Origin: Canna indica
Lineage: Eukaryota; Streptophyta; Magnoliopsida; Zingiberales; Cannaceae
Direction of reading: 5' to 3'
Assembly: GCA_034359265.1 (NCBI GenBank)
Contig: CP136890.1
Location: 46,164,501-46,228,500 of the forward strand
DNA: 64,000 nucleotides
In this document: positions 10,571 through 19,822 of the stretch, in pieces
How the letters are laid out: every line of letters begins with the position of its first letter
Numbering within the stretch: position 1 is the first letter of the stretch
Position numbers and translations under genes: made by a program
Notes under the pieces: model-generated
Told to the model about the DNA's origin: nothing
Database searches by the model: none
Seen by the model: the letters and a program-made list of their open reading frames with translations, nothing else

Positions 10571-11281
10571 TGTCACGGGCCAATTGTTTTATGCGGAAGA
10601 ACCCGTGCGGCACCCTTGCATCCCGTGCAAGGGATAAGCCTTAATCCCGAATCCATCCCGAATTGGTCTTCCCGACTTAACATCGCGGGCATATGTTGGA
10701 CCACGTGCCAACCTCGCATTCCATGTCCGCCCCCAAAAGACCATGTTGGCTTAATAGTATTGAAGGCGTAAAGTAAAACAACAGCTACAGGACTATGGAC
10801 GCAAGAAAACATAAAATCGGGTGTAGGATGAGCTCCGCAATTATCTTGGGCGAAGAACGACATGTCGCGTGCCCATATGGGCCACTCGTTCGTCTCCACC
10901 CTAGGCAACCGCTTTGTTTGCCAACGCTCTCCTACATTATACATGAGACCCCTAACCCCCAAGTGCCACCCCCAAGGTTCCCAAAAGCACGAGGAGCATG
11001 AAAAAATCGTGGACATACGAAATGGTGATTTTCCATGGCCACGTCCATGACAAATGCAGGAAAACTGCTCCGCTTAGCCGTGACGCTTGCACCAAGTGTC
11101 GAATGGCCTCGAAATGCATCCAACTCGTACCGTGGGCCCCTTGGGGATCACACAAATGATTTTACAAGTACGAACTAGAACAAAAGACAAAATTACATGG
11201 ACGTAAAAACATATTTACAAATATGTAGGGAACATTCGTCATGATCCGTCGTCACTCGGGCGCATCGAAAAGTCCCTAACA
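10571..11281 (-). repeat. 5' LTR (right copy)
   Basis: 711 bp, starting TGTCACGGG and ending CCCTAACA on the plus strand. On its own strand it runs TGTTAGGGAC to CCCGTGACA, with the primer-binding site next. Confidence 0.92.
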
Positions 11282-11403
11282 GTTTGCAGATGATCTCATT
11301 ATATTCGTCGAAGCCTCAAAATCCAATGCTAGAGCGATCAAAGATGTATTGGGGTCCTTTTGCAGACATTTCTGGACTATCCTCAAGCACCACCAAATCT
11401 AAT
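11282..11403 (+). mobile_element. LINE-C piece 3 (RT motif C onward)
   Basis: Continues LINE-C after the LTR element: GTTTGCAGATGATCTC restores FADDL, then IIFVEASKSN and the thumb region, up to the insertion point of LINE-B. Bases 11390-11403 are the left LINE-B target duplication. Confidence 0.92.
11390..11403. repeat. LINE-B target-site duplication, left
   Basis: CCACCAAATCTAAT, identical to 18036-18049. A 14-bp perfect duplication is typical of L1-type target-primed insertion. Confidence 0.93.
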
Positions 11404-12334
11404 AAAAAAATAACTTGATTAACTGGATTGATTTTTCGATTTGGCGAGGAGGGGTGAGAGAGGCTCTCGTGGCGACTGGGAATAATTTTTTTGGGTGTTT
11501 TGGGTGTGAGGAGGGGTATTGTGAGAAGAAGTCTTGGGTTTGAGTGGTTTGGGTGGAGGTTTGACTAGGGTGGGTGAAGGTTTGACCCGGTTGAGGTTTT
11601 GGTTGTCCGATTTGGGAAGGGATTTGGCTCCCAGTGGAAGAGCTTTTCCCAATTGGGAACTCCTTCTCCCGTTTGGGAAATCTCTTTTCCCGTCTGGGAA
11701 GCCCTTTGGGCGACTGGGAAACCTCTCCTTCTCGATTTCTAGGGCGACAAAAAGGCAGTTGGCGGCGGCGGTTCCTCTCCAGCCACTGGGCGGCGTCCCT
11801 CCGGCCTTCAAGGACCGATCGCTGGCAATCCTTGGCCGGCGATTGTCCCTTCCTAGGCGGCGGCTGGGCGGAGATCCTGCAGAGCTTCCATCTCAGGCGA
11901 TTGTCATCTCTTCCAGATCGGATCTGGTTCTCTTGATTTTGTTTTGCTGTCAGTAGCTTATCCTCTCCGGTGTGCTGGTGTTTTTTGGGGTCCCCTTGAA
12001 GCTAGGAAGAAAGCCTGTTCACGGTGATCATCTCCTGCTTTGGTGGTTGGAGATTTGGATCTGGTGTTTCTGCATTATCCGGCGGCTGATCCTTGGCTCC
12101 GGACGGTGTAGTTTCTCCGGTCTCTACTTCCCTGGTGGCTGGTGGCTGGGGTTTGGGTGGCCGTGATATAGAAGCTGTGGTCTATTGTCTTTGCTTTTGC
12201 TGTTGGGAGTGCAACGTCCGAGTTGGTGGTGCAGCGTGCTATCCGGTGGCCGTCGTCTTCATCATTTCATGCAGCTCAAGGTGTGGTGTCTTGTCTCGAT
12301 TGCTGTTTATGCTCTTTGATCGTAGATAGGTATC
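11404..12334 (+). promoter_or_regulatory. LINE-B 5' UTR, presumed internal promoter
   Basis: The leader begins with a short A-rich stretch and ATAACTTGATTAACTGG. It then has a G/T-rich part, the 20-bp periodic array (11610-11730), a GGCGG-rich part and a T/G-rich part running to the ORF1 ATG. LINEs carry their promoter inside the element; I see no canonical TATA box that I would trust. Overlapping short open frames in this part have no recognised product. Confidence 0.7.
11610..11730 (+). repeat. LINE-B 5' UTR array of about six 20-bp units
   Basis: GGGAA or a close variant falls at 11614, about 11635, 11655, 11675, 11696 and 11716, a step of 20-21. Most units have CCCG or GCGA before TTTGGGAA/CTGGGAA. 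One frame reads FSRLGNLFSRLGS, a 7-residue rhythm. Matching arrays exist in LINE-A (near 1207-1290) and LINE-G (49181-49290). Confidence 0.8.
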
Positions 12335-13996
12335 GTGGCGAACTCTCAGTCCTCTATTGGGGTGTTAGCTGCTGCTCGGGCATCGCTCTTGTTCATGGCT
12401 TGGAATTCTAAGTCTGTGAGAGGTGCTCGTCGAGGTGTGAAGGTCGGGGTTGCTTCGCAAACCCTGGCAAGAGATAGCTCAGGTGGAGATGTATCCGGTG
12501 TCCCCTCTGATGGTTCTGTGGAATCTCATGAACTTACTGATAAGTTGCTTGATGCTTCATGTGCGGATCTGGTGAAAGCTCGGGCTGTCCTTCCCTCCGT
12601 AGATCGGATGCAGGAGCCATGCAAGATATCGAACCTGGGTGTGGAGGCATTCCCGCCTCTACGGAGATTGGGTTGTGAAGGTCCAGCCATCAGTGTGTGT
12701 GTTCCCTTGGTTGAGGAGGAGACATGTGACTCCGATGATCCTCAAGGGAAGGCTTTCTCAGCCTATGCAGGCGATGTGGTAGACAAGGGGGGCGATCTAG
12801 CTACGGGGGATAAATGTTCAGATAGTGGAGCTAAGCTACGGGCTATGACTGTGATTCAGGATTTGACGAACGCTCCGAAACCATGGTCTTCATTATTTTC
12901 ATCATCCGTGACGCCAGCAGATTGCTCATTGAAGTTTGAAGAACCAAATTTGCAGAATGGTGAGTTTGTAGTTGAAGTGTCCGATGAGGAATTAGATGAT
13001 GCGGTTGATCACTGGCGTTATGCACTTGTGGGCCATTTTATTGGTGCTAAACCTTTTTTCCCTACCATCAAAGATCGCACCTTAATGATGTGGCGTCCAA
13101 AAGGGGAACTTGAGGCTTTCTCCCTACCTAGCGGCTTTCTCATCTTCAGATTCACTCAGGAAGAGGATATGCTCACAGCCTTAGAAGGGGGACCTTGGTT
13201 TGTCCAAGGGAAGATATTACTGCTTAAAAGATGGTCACCTGGTATGAAGCTTGTGAGGGAATCATTGTCTTCCATCCCCTTATGGGTTAAAATTCATGAT
13301 CTTCCATTGGAATTCTGGAGTGCTTCTATTATTGGAAAGGTTATGAGTCGAGTTGGTAAGCCCCTCTACATGGACAATCCTACAGCTACTAAGAGTCGTA
13401 TAGGGTATGCCCGCATATGCATTGAGATGGAGGTTGGAGTAGGCCTTCCTGAAAGCCTTAGCTTCATAGTGAGGAATGAGAAGTATGAGATCCATCTGGA
13501 ATATGAAAGGAAGCCAAGTAGATGTTCAAACTGCTCTTCTTTTGGCCACTCTGCAAATAAGTGCCCCTCCTTAGCAAAAAAGGTGACATCTAAATGGGTT
13601 CCTAAGAAGCAGGACACTCACCGCCATGTGGCTGAGGTACCGCATCAGACAAGCTATGGGCTGACTCGGTATGAAAAGGGAGAACCCAGCAGGAAGCATG
13701 AGCTTGAAAAGCGGCCTCGGGGTTCTTTAGATGATCGTCAGATGACTGTTGGTCAGATGCGGGGATCAGAGATTCTGCCGAAAAGCTCTACCAGTAAAAG
13801 AAATGTATATGAGGTGGCTCAGTGTACTGATAATCAAAATGATGGACTGCTAGAGACAAGGAACTTTTTTCAGGTCCTTGATGATGGAGAATGTGCCGAG
13901 GCAAATATTATGTATTCTCTTTGTGGAAGTGCTAAGGGGGGGATCAATCTAGATAAAGGGGGCCGAGCACCCTCCGCTATTCTTCCTCATGATTAG
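12335..13996 (+). CDS. LINE-B ORF1 protein (DUF4283 + CCHC), 553 aa
   Basis: The element's nucleic-acid-binding protein, expected to coat the LINE RNA. Residues 1 to about 200 are a low-complexity N-terminal part with an acidic motif (VEEETCDSDD). A DUF4283-type domain runs from about 205 to 390: HWRYALVGHFIGAKPFF, FIFRFTQEEDM, GGPWFVQGKILLLKRW, PLWVKIHDLPLEFW and GYARICIEMEV. One CCHC zinc knuckle, CSNCSSFGHSANKC (CX2CX4HX4C), starts at about residue 397, followed by a charged tail. The ATG at 12335 is used because LINE-G homology starts at the same place; a second Met (MAWNSK) lies 21 codons in. The TAG stop overlaps the ORF2 ATG by 8 nt. The frame is fully open. Domain names rest on recognised motifs. 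Confidence 0.92.
   Translation: MANSQSSIGVLAAARASLLFMAWNSKSVRGARRGVKVGVASQTLARDSSGGDVSGVPSDGSVESHELTDKLLDASCADLVKARAVLPSVDRMQEPCKISNLGVEAFPPLRRLGCEGPAISVCVPLVEEETCDSDDPQGKAFSAYAGDVVDKGGDLATGDKCSDSGAKLRAMTVIQDLTNAPKPWSSLFSSSVTPADCSLKFEEPNLQNGEFVVEVSDEELDDAVDHWRYALVGHFIGAKPFFPTIKDRTLMMWRPKGELEAFSLPSGFLIFRFTQEEDMLTALEGGPWFVQGKILLLKRWSPGMKLVRESLSSIPLWVKIHDLPLEFWSASIIGKVMSRVGKPLYMDNPTATKSRIGYARICIEMEVGVGLPESLSFIVRNEKYEIHLEYERKPSRCSNCSSFGHSANKCPSLAKKVTSKWVPKKQDTHRHVAEVPHQTSYGLTRYEKGEPSRKHELEKRPRGSLDDRQMTVGQMRGSEILPKSSTSKRNVYEVAQCTDNQNDGLLETRNFFQVLDDGECAEANIMYSLCGSAKGGINLDKGGRAPSAILPHD
13989..13996 (+). promoter_or_regulatory. ORF1 stop / ORF2 start overlap (ATGATTAG)
   Basis: ATG of ORF2 and TAG of ORF1 share eight bases. 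The same ATGATTAG occurs at 4311 (LINE-A), 31706 (LINE-D) and 46646-46653 minus (LINE-G). This layout suggests that ORF2 is translated by termination-coupled reinitiation (inference; known for some LINEs such as silkworm SART1). Confidence 0.8.
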
Positions 13997-14354
13997 CATA
14001 GCTTCATCGAACGTACGAGGATTAAATTCCTCGTCACGACGAGCCGCAGTGCGTAGCAGTATTAATCTGAATAAGCTTGGCTCAATTTGGCTTCTTGAAA
14101 CAAAAGTGAAATGTAATAGAGCACCTCAAATTATCCAGTCTGTTACAGGAGGATGGAAGTACTTTTTTAATCATAGCTCAGCATCAAATGGGCGCATTTG
14201 CTTAGCTTGGGATCCTACAGTGATGGACTATCACATTATATCAGAATCAGATCAGTATATATTTGGTAAGGCTACGGTGTTTGGCTCTGATTTCTCATTT
14301 TTCTTCACTGCGGTTTATGGGAGGAATGCAGAGCAAGACAGACGTCGGATGTGG

Positions 14355-14395
14355 GATAGAAGATTGCCTGGGTTGATGGTCCTTAGTTGATGGTC
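14355..14395 (+). other. Templated insertion and short duplication in LINE-B ORF2
   Basis: Bases 14355-14371 are an exact 17-nt copy of 14484-14500 (GATAGAAGATTGCCTGG). Next to it GTTGATGGTCCTTA-like sequence is duplicated (14372 and 14386). LINE-D and LINE-G have normal sequence here. The change moves the frame by one base. Confidence 0.85.
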
Positions 14396-17300
14396 CTTGG
14401 GTTGTCATGGGCGATTTCAACACCGTATTTAATTCTCTGGAGAAAGTAGGGGGCCGACACTTTCCTTCATCGGCTGTTACTCAGATAGAAGATTGCCTGG
14501 ACAATTTAGAGCTTTCTGATCTCAAATGGACAGGATGCAAGTACACTTGGACTAATAACCAGATTGGCTCTAACAGGATAATGTGCAAGTTGGATAGGGT
14601 GCTAGTGAATGCAGATTGGCTCTCCTTATACCCTGACAGTGAGGCAGTCTTCCATAACCCGGGGATATCTGATCACTCTCTTGCTTTACTCCGTTGTCAG
14701 GAACCCGAGCGAAGAAAATGCCCATTCAAGTTCTTTAATCAGTGGATCCATAAACATGATTTTCTGAGTGTAGTTAAAGAGGCTTGGGATCAGCCGGTAA
14801 TCTGTAGAGATGGTAGAAGACCCTCACCTATGTTCTCTCTGGTTCAAAAGCTTAAGCTTACCAAGCGGTCCCTCAAACAGTGGGCCTTTAAAAATCACAT
14901 CCGAAACACTGCGGAGAAGAGGCAATTAGAAGAGCACCTGGAGGTCCTGCAAACTCGAATTCAGCAGAGTCCTCTTGACAACGTTTTACACATGGAGGAA
15001 AGAGAACTGAGGGGGCAGCTTCAGTCTTTCTTGAATGATGAAGAAGCAAGCCTGAAGCAGAAATCTAGAGTACAATGGCTCAAACTTGGGGATTCCAATT
15101 CTAAGTATTTCTACCGGGCCTTTAAGCAGAGATGCCACAAAAATGCTATCCACTCTATTGTGAACGATTTGGGACAGCGGGTATACGGTGATCGGGTGAA
15201 TCAGGAAGCGGTGAATTTCTTTAATAACCTGTTTAATGCTCCATTTGATACTATAGATTTCTCGAGGCTCCGGATTCATAGAAGATTGAAGCAAGAAAGT
15301 ACTGAACTACTGGGAAAGCAAATCCTCGTTCAAGAGATCCTGGATGCTATTCAGCAATCGCCTAATAACAAAGCTCTAGGAATTGATGGCTTTACCAAAG
15401 AATTCTTTGTGGCCACGTGGGAAATTCTTGGGCAGGATGTCATTAGAGCTATCCAGAGTTTTTTTGATTCAAAATGCCTCCTTCAGGAAATCAACATCAC
15501 TTCAATAACACTAGTGGCGAAGAAGAAGCGCCCCGATTCTTTTGCAGATTACCGCCCCATATCGGTATGTAAGATAATCTATCAATTTATCTCTAAAATC
15601 ATTGCAAACAGGTTGCAGAAGGTCCTGGGTGAATTCATTGGTCCCAACCAGCATGCTTTTCTGAAAGGCCGTCTTATTCATGAAAATATTGCTCTATGCC
15701 AAGAGCTTATGACAGGGTATCACTTGCAGCGAGGGTCACCTAGAATGGCAGTCAAGATCGATCTTCATAAAGCTTACGATTCAATCAGATGAGATTTCTT
15801 GCTTGAACTAATGAGACAATATGGCTTCCCTGGGATAATGATTAGCTGGGTCAAAGCATGCATCTCCAACCCCAAATTTACAATAAACATGAACGGCACT
15901 AGTTGTGGTTTCTTTCAGAGTAGCAGAGGTCTCCGTCAGGGATGCCCCATGGCGCCTTATCTGTTTATCCTAGCAATGCAGTATTTTTCGGACCTATTGG
16001 ATGATCAAGTTGCATCTGGACGGCTTACGCCCCACCATAAGTGCCTCACTCCACTTGTTACCCACCTGTCCTTTGCTGATGATCTATTTTTATTCTCTAA
16101 AGCAGATATCATGTCAGCCACAACTTTAAAGGATTGCCTAGAGCACTTTCATCAAGTTTCAGGACTGCGTACGAGCAACTTGAAATCCCACTTATACATC
16201 TCTGGTACATCCCCGGAAGTGAGGGCTTCTATTGCTACAGTATTGGACATGCCTTTTGGTTCTTTACCAGTTCGATACTTGGGGATTCCTCTACTATCGA
16301 CTAGGCCATCTTTCCAGGACTGCCAGCCCCTGATGGATAGCATTGCATCGCAAATCAATGGATGGACTAGTAAATGTCTCTCTTTTGCAGGTCGTTTGGT
16401 GCTTATCAAATCTGTTCTGATGGGAAAAATATTATATTGGTGCTCTTCTTTTTCTCTCCCTCAACAGGTTATTATCCGTATTGAGCAGCTCTTGGCCCGG
16501 TTCCTTTGGTCTGGTCAAACGCTCAAATGTAACCAACGGATCGCCTGGTTGTCCGTGTGCAAACCGAAAGAAAAGGGTGGCTTGGGGCTGAGAAATATCA
16601 GGAAGCTGAATCAAGCATGTATGATGAGATACATATGGGCCATTGCATCTAAGAAGGACTCACTTTGGGTGAGATGGGTTCATAGCAATTACTTGAGGGA
16701 GCACTCTATTTGGACTCGTCAGGTCCCTTCTACACTTGCTTGGGTGACAAGGAGTATTTTCAACGTTCGATATCTTGCTCAACCATTCATCAGGCACCAA
16801 ATAGGTAGTGGTGAAGGTACCAGGCTATGGCATGACCCATGGCACCCCGATGGGATTCTCTTTCACATTGTTAGACGATACCCTTATAGTATCCCTGCTC
16901 TCCCTACTAATCTAGTATCGGATATCCTTTCTCCCGAAGGGTGGAACACAGTTGGATTTAACCATTCGTGCTTATTCGATGCTTGGCACACCCTGCACCA
17001 GGTCCGACTTCGACATGGGTGTGATGCCATCCTATGGACAGCTTCCCCATCGGGCACCTTCAGCCTTAAGTCGGCTTACAACATCTTGAATTCCACTGAG
17101 CCTGATGTCGATTGGCATAGTCTGCTATGGTTTAAAAGCCATGTGCCCCGATTCTCCTTCATCTCATGGCTAGCTTTCTGGAGAAGGCTCCCAACATTTG
17201 ACCGCATGCAAAGATGGGGTAAGCAAGGGCCAAATATTTGCTACCTATGTAGAGAAGATAGTGAGAGCATAGATCATATCTTATTATGCTGCACCTACTC

Positions 17301-17574
17301 TTTAAAAATCTGGCGCAAGGTACTTGGGATGATGCCACATGGGGATACCTTGGCGTCTTGTATGCCATGGCTTTTGAGCCAATTTGGCGGCTCCTCTGAT
17401 GCCAAGCTATTGAGAAAGCTTCTTCTCACTACCACTATTCACCATCTGTGGAGAGAGCGGAATCGACGGTTGCATGAGGAAGGACAATTATCTTGGGAGG
17501 CCCTTGCCAAACATATCCTTGATGACGCTATGCAGAAGAGAACTAGGGGCATCACTGTGGATGCAGGAAATTGA

Positions 17575-18035
17575 TATTGTGCGTAGACAGTGGTGCTTAT
17601 CTCGGGCTGTGGGATTAAGTATTTTTTATGCCCCTGGATTTGAGCCAGGACTCTCTTGCTTGGTTATTGCTTTTCCTGGGCTGTGGGACTTTGAGGTTAT
17701 TCCGTTTTCTACATTGCTAGACGTGTCGGTGTGATTGTGAGCTTTTCCCGAGCTGTGGGACTTATTGCTTATTACTTCTTTCAGTTTGTGAGTTTTAGGT
17801 CATCATGACTTGTGTGCCTTTCCCGGGCTGTGGGATGTCTTTCATTTTAGATTGCTATGACTGTATCGTAGCGGGACCATCAACCCTAGGGATTGGATCG
17901 TGACCTTGCTGATGGCTATGCCGAAGGTGAGGTTCTAGACCCTTTTGTCCTAGGGTGATTGACTACTGAACTTTACATGTACACATCTTCTTCATTACTA
18001 ATACAATATACTTGCCTTTTTGCAAAAAAAAAAAC
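17575..18035 (+). other. LINE-B 3' UTR, repeats and poly-A
   Basis: Four degenerate copies of CCCGGGCTGTGGGA lie near 17602, 17672, 17746 and 17819, a spacing of about 70-75. After them come CCTTGCTGATGGCTATGCC (17901) leading into GAAGGTGAGG, then CCTAGGGTGATTGACTAC, TACATGTACACATC and the tail of 11 A residues (18024-18034). Confidence 0.88.
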
Positions 18036-18049
18036 CCACCAAATCTAAT
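18036..18049. repeat. LINE-B target-site duplication, right
   Basis: CCACCAAATCTAAT, identical to 11390-11403; LINE-C continues directly from it. Confidence 0.93.
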
Positions 18050-19511
18050 TTGTATATGGTGGGGGTGCTCTGGAGACTTGATGAACATAGTTCAAGACAT
18101 TCTTGGTATTCCTATTGGTTCTCTCCCCACTCGATTCCTGGGCGTCCCTCTTATTACCAAACAGCTTACATATAATGATTGCCTTCCTCTTATTGAGAGC
18201 ATCCAGAGCCGCATCCGGAAGGCAAAGCACCTTTCTTACATGGGCAGGTTGACACTCATCAAATCTGTTCTACAAGGTAAGATCACCTATTGGTGCGTCG
18301 CTTACAAGCTACCCCATAGAATCACATCTCGCATTGAACAACTTCTTGCAAGATTCTTATGGAGCGGTGATGATAAAAAGAGCTTCCATAAAGTCTCCTG
18401 GGATGATATATGTCAATCGTATCAAAATGGCGGGCTTGGGCTACATCGACTTTCACACCTTAATATTGCATATCTTATGAGGTATATTTGGGTGATTGCT
18501 TCAAAGAAAGACTTGCTTTGGATCTGTTGGATCAGCTCTAAATATCTCAATAATGACTCCATTTGGTCTCTCAAACAGCCACGAGCTTGCTTTTGGTGTT
18601 TTCGCAGCATCCTTCTTGCCCGTGATTATGCAAGGAAGCTTGTAGAGTATCGCATTGGTGATGGTATGAATACATTCCTCTGGCTTGATCCTTGGATTCC
18701 TGATTATCTTCTTATTGATAGGATGAACAATCATATCCTGACCCGCCTCTACTCGAGTAGGACCGCCAAGGTTTCTTCCATTCGGCAACACAATACTTGG
18801 CATCTGGGTAGTCTTGCCCATGAGCTTGACCTGATCAATGCTTGGGATTCCATTGGCTCTATTAACACTAGTTTGAATGAAGATTAGATTATTTGGAAGC
18901 CGTCTGGAGATGATCTTTTTAGTATTGCATCAGCTTGCACTAGCATTTCCCCCACCAAACCCATAATTACTTGGCATCATCTTGTTTGGTTCAAAGGAAG
19001 GGTCCCGAGGTATTCTTTTATATTATGGATTGCTCTCTTACGGAGATTACCAACTCTTGATCGACTCTCACATTGGGGAATTACACATTCTACTAGTTGT
19101 TGCTTTTGCGGTGTGGATGAATCCATTGAGCACCTTTTTTTTCCACTGCCCATTCTCAACTATCATTTGGCGCAAGATTCTAGATCGTTGTCTCTTGGCT
19201 AACCTCCTGCATCAATAGGATGATCGTCTCAAATGGTGGGAAGACGTCATGCGTGGGGACACACTCATTGGCTACATGAAGTGTATTACACTCATTGCTT
19301 CAGTTTACTTCATTTGGCGTGAGCGGAATGATCGTATTTTCTCTCATGTCTCCTCTACACCTACTAGTGTCCTTAGTAGTATCATCGCAAGAGTTAAAAT
19401 CAAAATTATCTAGAGTTATGCTACCAAACCTATCCATGATACACCAAAAAATAGAGCCATTGCAGAGCGATGGAGCATTCAACTTCATTTCACTCATGTC
19501 CGCCATGATTA
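18050..19511 (+). pseudogene. LINE-C ORF2 C-terminal part
   Basis: From after the RT active site: LGIPIGSLPTRFLGVPL, GRLTLIKSVLQGKITYW, IEQLLARFLWSG, GGLGLHRLSHLN and IGDGMNTFLWLDPW, up to a stop at 18885-18887 (TAG). The frame then continues with WFKGRVPRYSFILWIALL and a zf-RVT-like segment (CCFCGVDESIEHLFFHC near 19098) to a final TGATTAA near 19508. Other stops include TAG at 19217. It has a similar C-terminal layout to LINE-B, again without RNase H. Inactive. Confidence 0.88.
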
Positions 19512-19822
19512 ATGTCACACTATATTTTGATCTCATGAGTCTTTATCACATAGCCCAAGTTGTGGGCATTCCGTGTGATGTAGTGCTTTGCATGTTTTTT
19601 ATACCGTGCTTGACTCGGGCTATAGGTTTTTTTCTTTGTTCCTCTTCTCCTGATGTTTTGGCTACTACCTTGCCGATGACAATGCCGAAGGTGAGGGAGT
19701 GGTCTTTCCCCTTAGAAGGATGAGAAGCTCTACCATTCCTATTGATAGTAGACGTGTACGAACTCCATTGTATCATTTTGTAATTTAATATATTTTCCTT
19801 TTGCCTTGTTGTAAAAAAAAAA
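19512..19822 (+). other. LINE-C 3' UTR and poly-A
   Basis: Holds ACCTTGCCGATGACAATGCC (19669) continuing GAAGGTGAGG, the same element as in the A/B/D/G family although the rest of the 3' UTR differs. It ends CCTTTTGCCTTGTTGT plus 10 A. Confidence 0.85.

Larger units (their letters stand above)
8366..11281 (-). mobile_element. Non-autonomous LTR retrotransposon, 2.9 kb
   Basis: Two direct repeats of 714 and 711 bp, each TGT...ACA, flank a 1491-bp interior. A tRNA primer-binding site lies beside the right repeat and a polypurine tract beside the left one, so the element reads on the minus strand and the right repeat is its 5' LTR. The flanks carry GTTT (8362-8365 and 11282-11285). Joining the flanks restores the LINE-C codons THLAFADDL, which proves the borders. 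I find no gag, protease, RT or integrase in the interior, so it depends on another element. By size it sits between TRIM and LARD classes. Confidence 0.93.
13989..17574 (+). pseudogene. LINE-B ORF2 polyprotein, one frameshift and one stop
   Basis: Would encode about 1,190 residues. Endonuclease (13989 to about 14700): NVRGLN, LLETKVK, VYGRN, MGDFNTVF (catalytic Asp/Asn) and SDHSLAL (catalytic His). The usual Trp before NVRGL is Ser here. Reverse transcriptase (about 15330-16450): YRPISVCKII, KIDLHKAYDS (motif A), SSRGLRQGCPMAPYLFI (motif B), SFADDLFLF (motif C, catalytic DD) and RYLGIPLLS. A zf-RVT segment with CYLCREDSESIDHILLCC lies near 17239-17295. No RNase H domain follows. Damage: a rearrangement at 14355-14395 shifts the frame, and TGG became TGA at 15790-15792, right after motif A. 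The rest is open. Confidence 0.93.
11404..18035 (+). mobile_element. LINE-B, full-length near-intact L1-clade LINE
   Basis: 6.63 kb between perfect 14-bp target duplications. Layout: 5' UTR (11404-12334), ORF1 (12335-13996, open), ORF2 (13989-17574, one frameshift and one stop), 3' UTR, 11-A tail (18024-18034). It is inserted in LINE-C. It is the best-preserved member of the A/B/D/F/G family in the window and serves as the reference for the others. The unmutated duplication and low damage point to a recent insertion. It cannot make full ORF2 itself, though closely related active copies may exist elsewhere in the genome (inference). Confidence 0.95.
18050..19822 (+). mobile_element. LINE-C piece 4 (RT thumb to poly-A)
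   Basis: The 3' part of LINE-C, from after the LINE-B insertion to a 10-A tail at 19813-19822, where the satellite begins. The protein is clearly diverged from LINE-A/B (for example RFLGVPLITKQ instead of RYLGIPLLSTR), so it is a second family. LINE-E at the right edge belongs with it by the match of 62990-63220 to piece 1. Confidence 0.9.

Noticed and set aside
17474..17734. Separate 86-codon frame at the LINE-B 3' end
   Set aside because: A frame-shifted shadow of the ORF2 end and 3' UTR repeats (FPGLWDFEVI comes from the GGGCTGTGGGAC motif).
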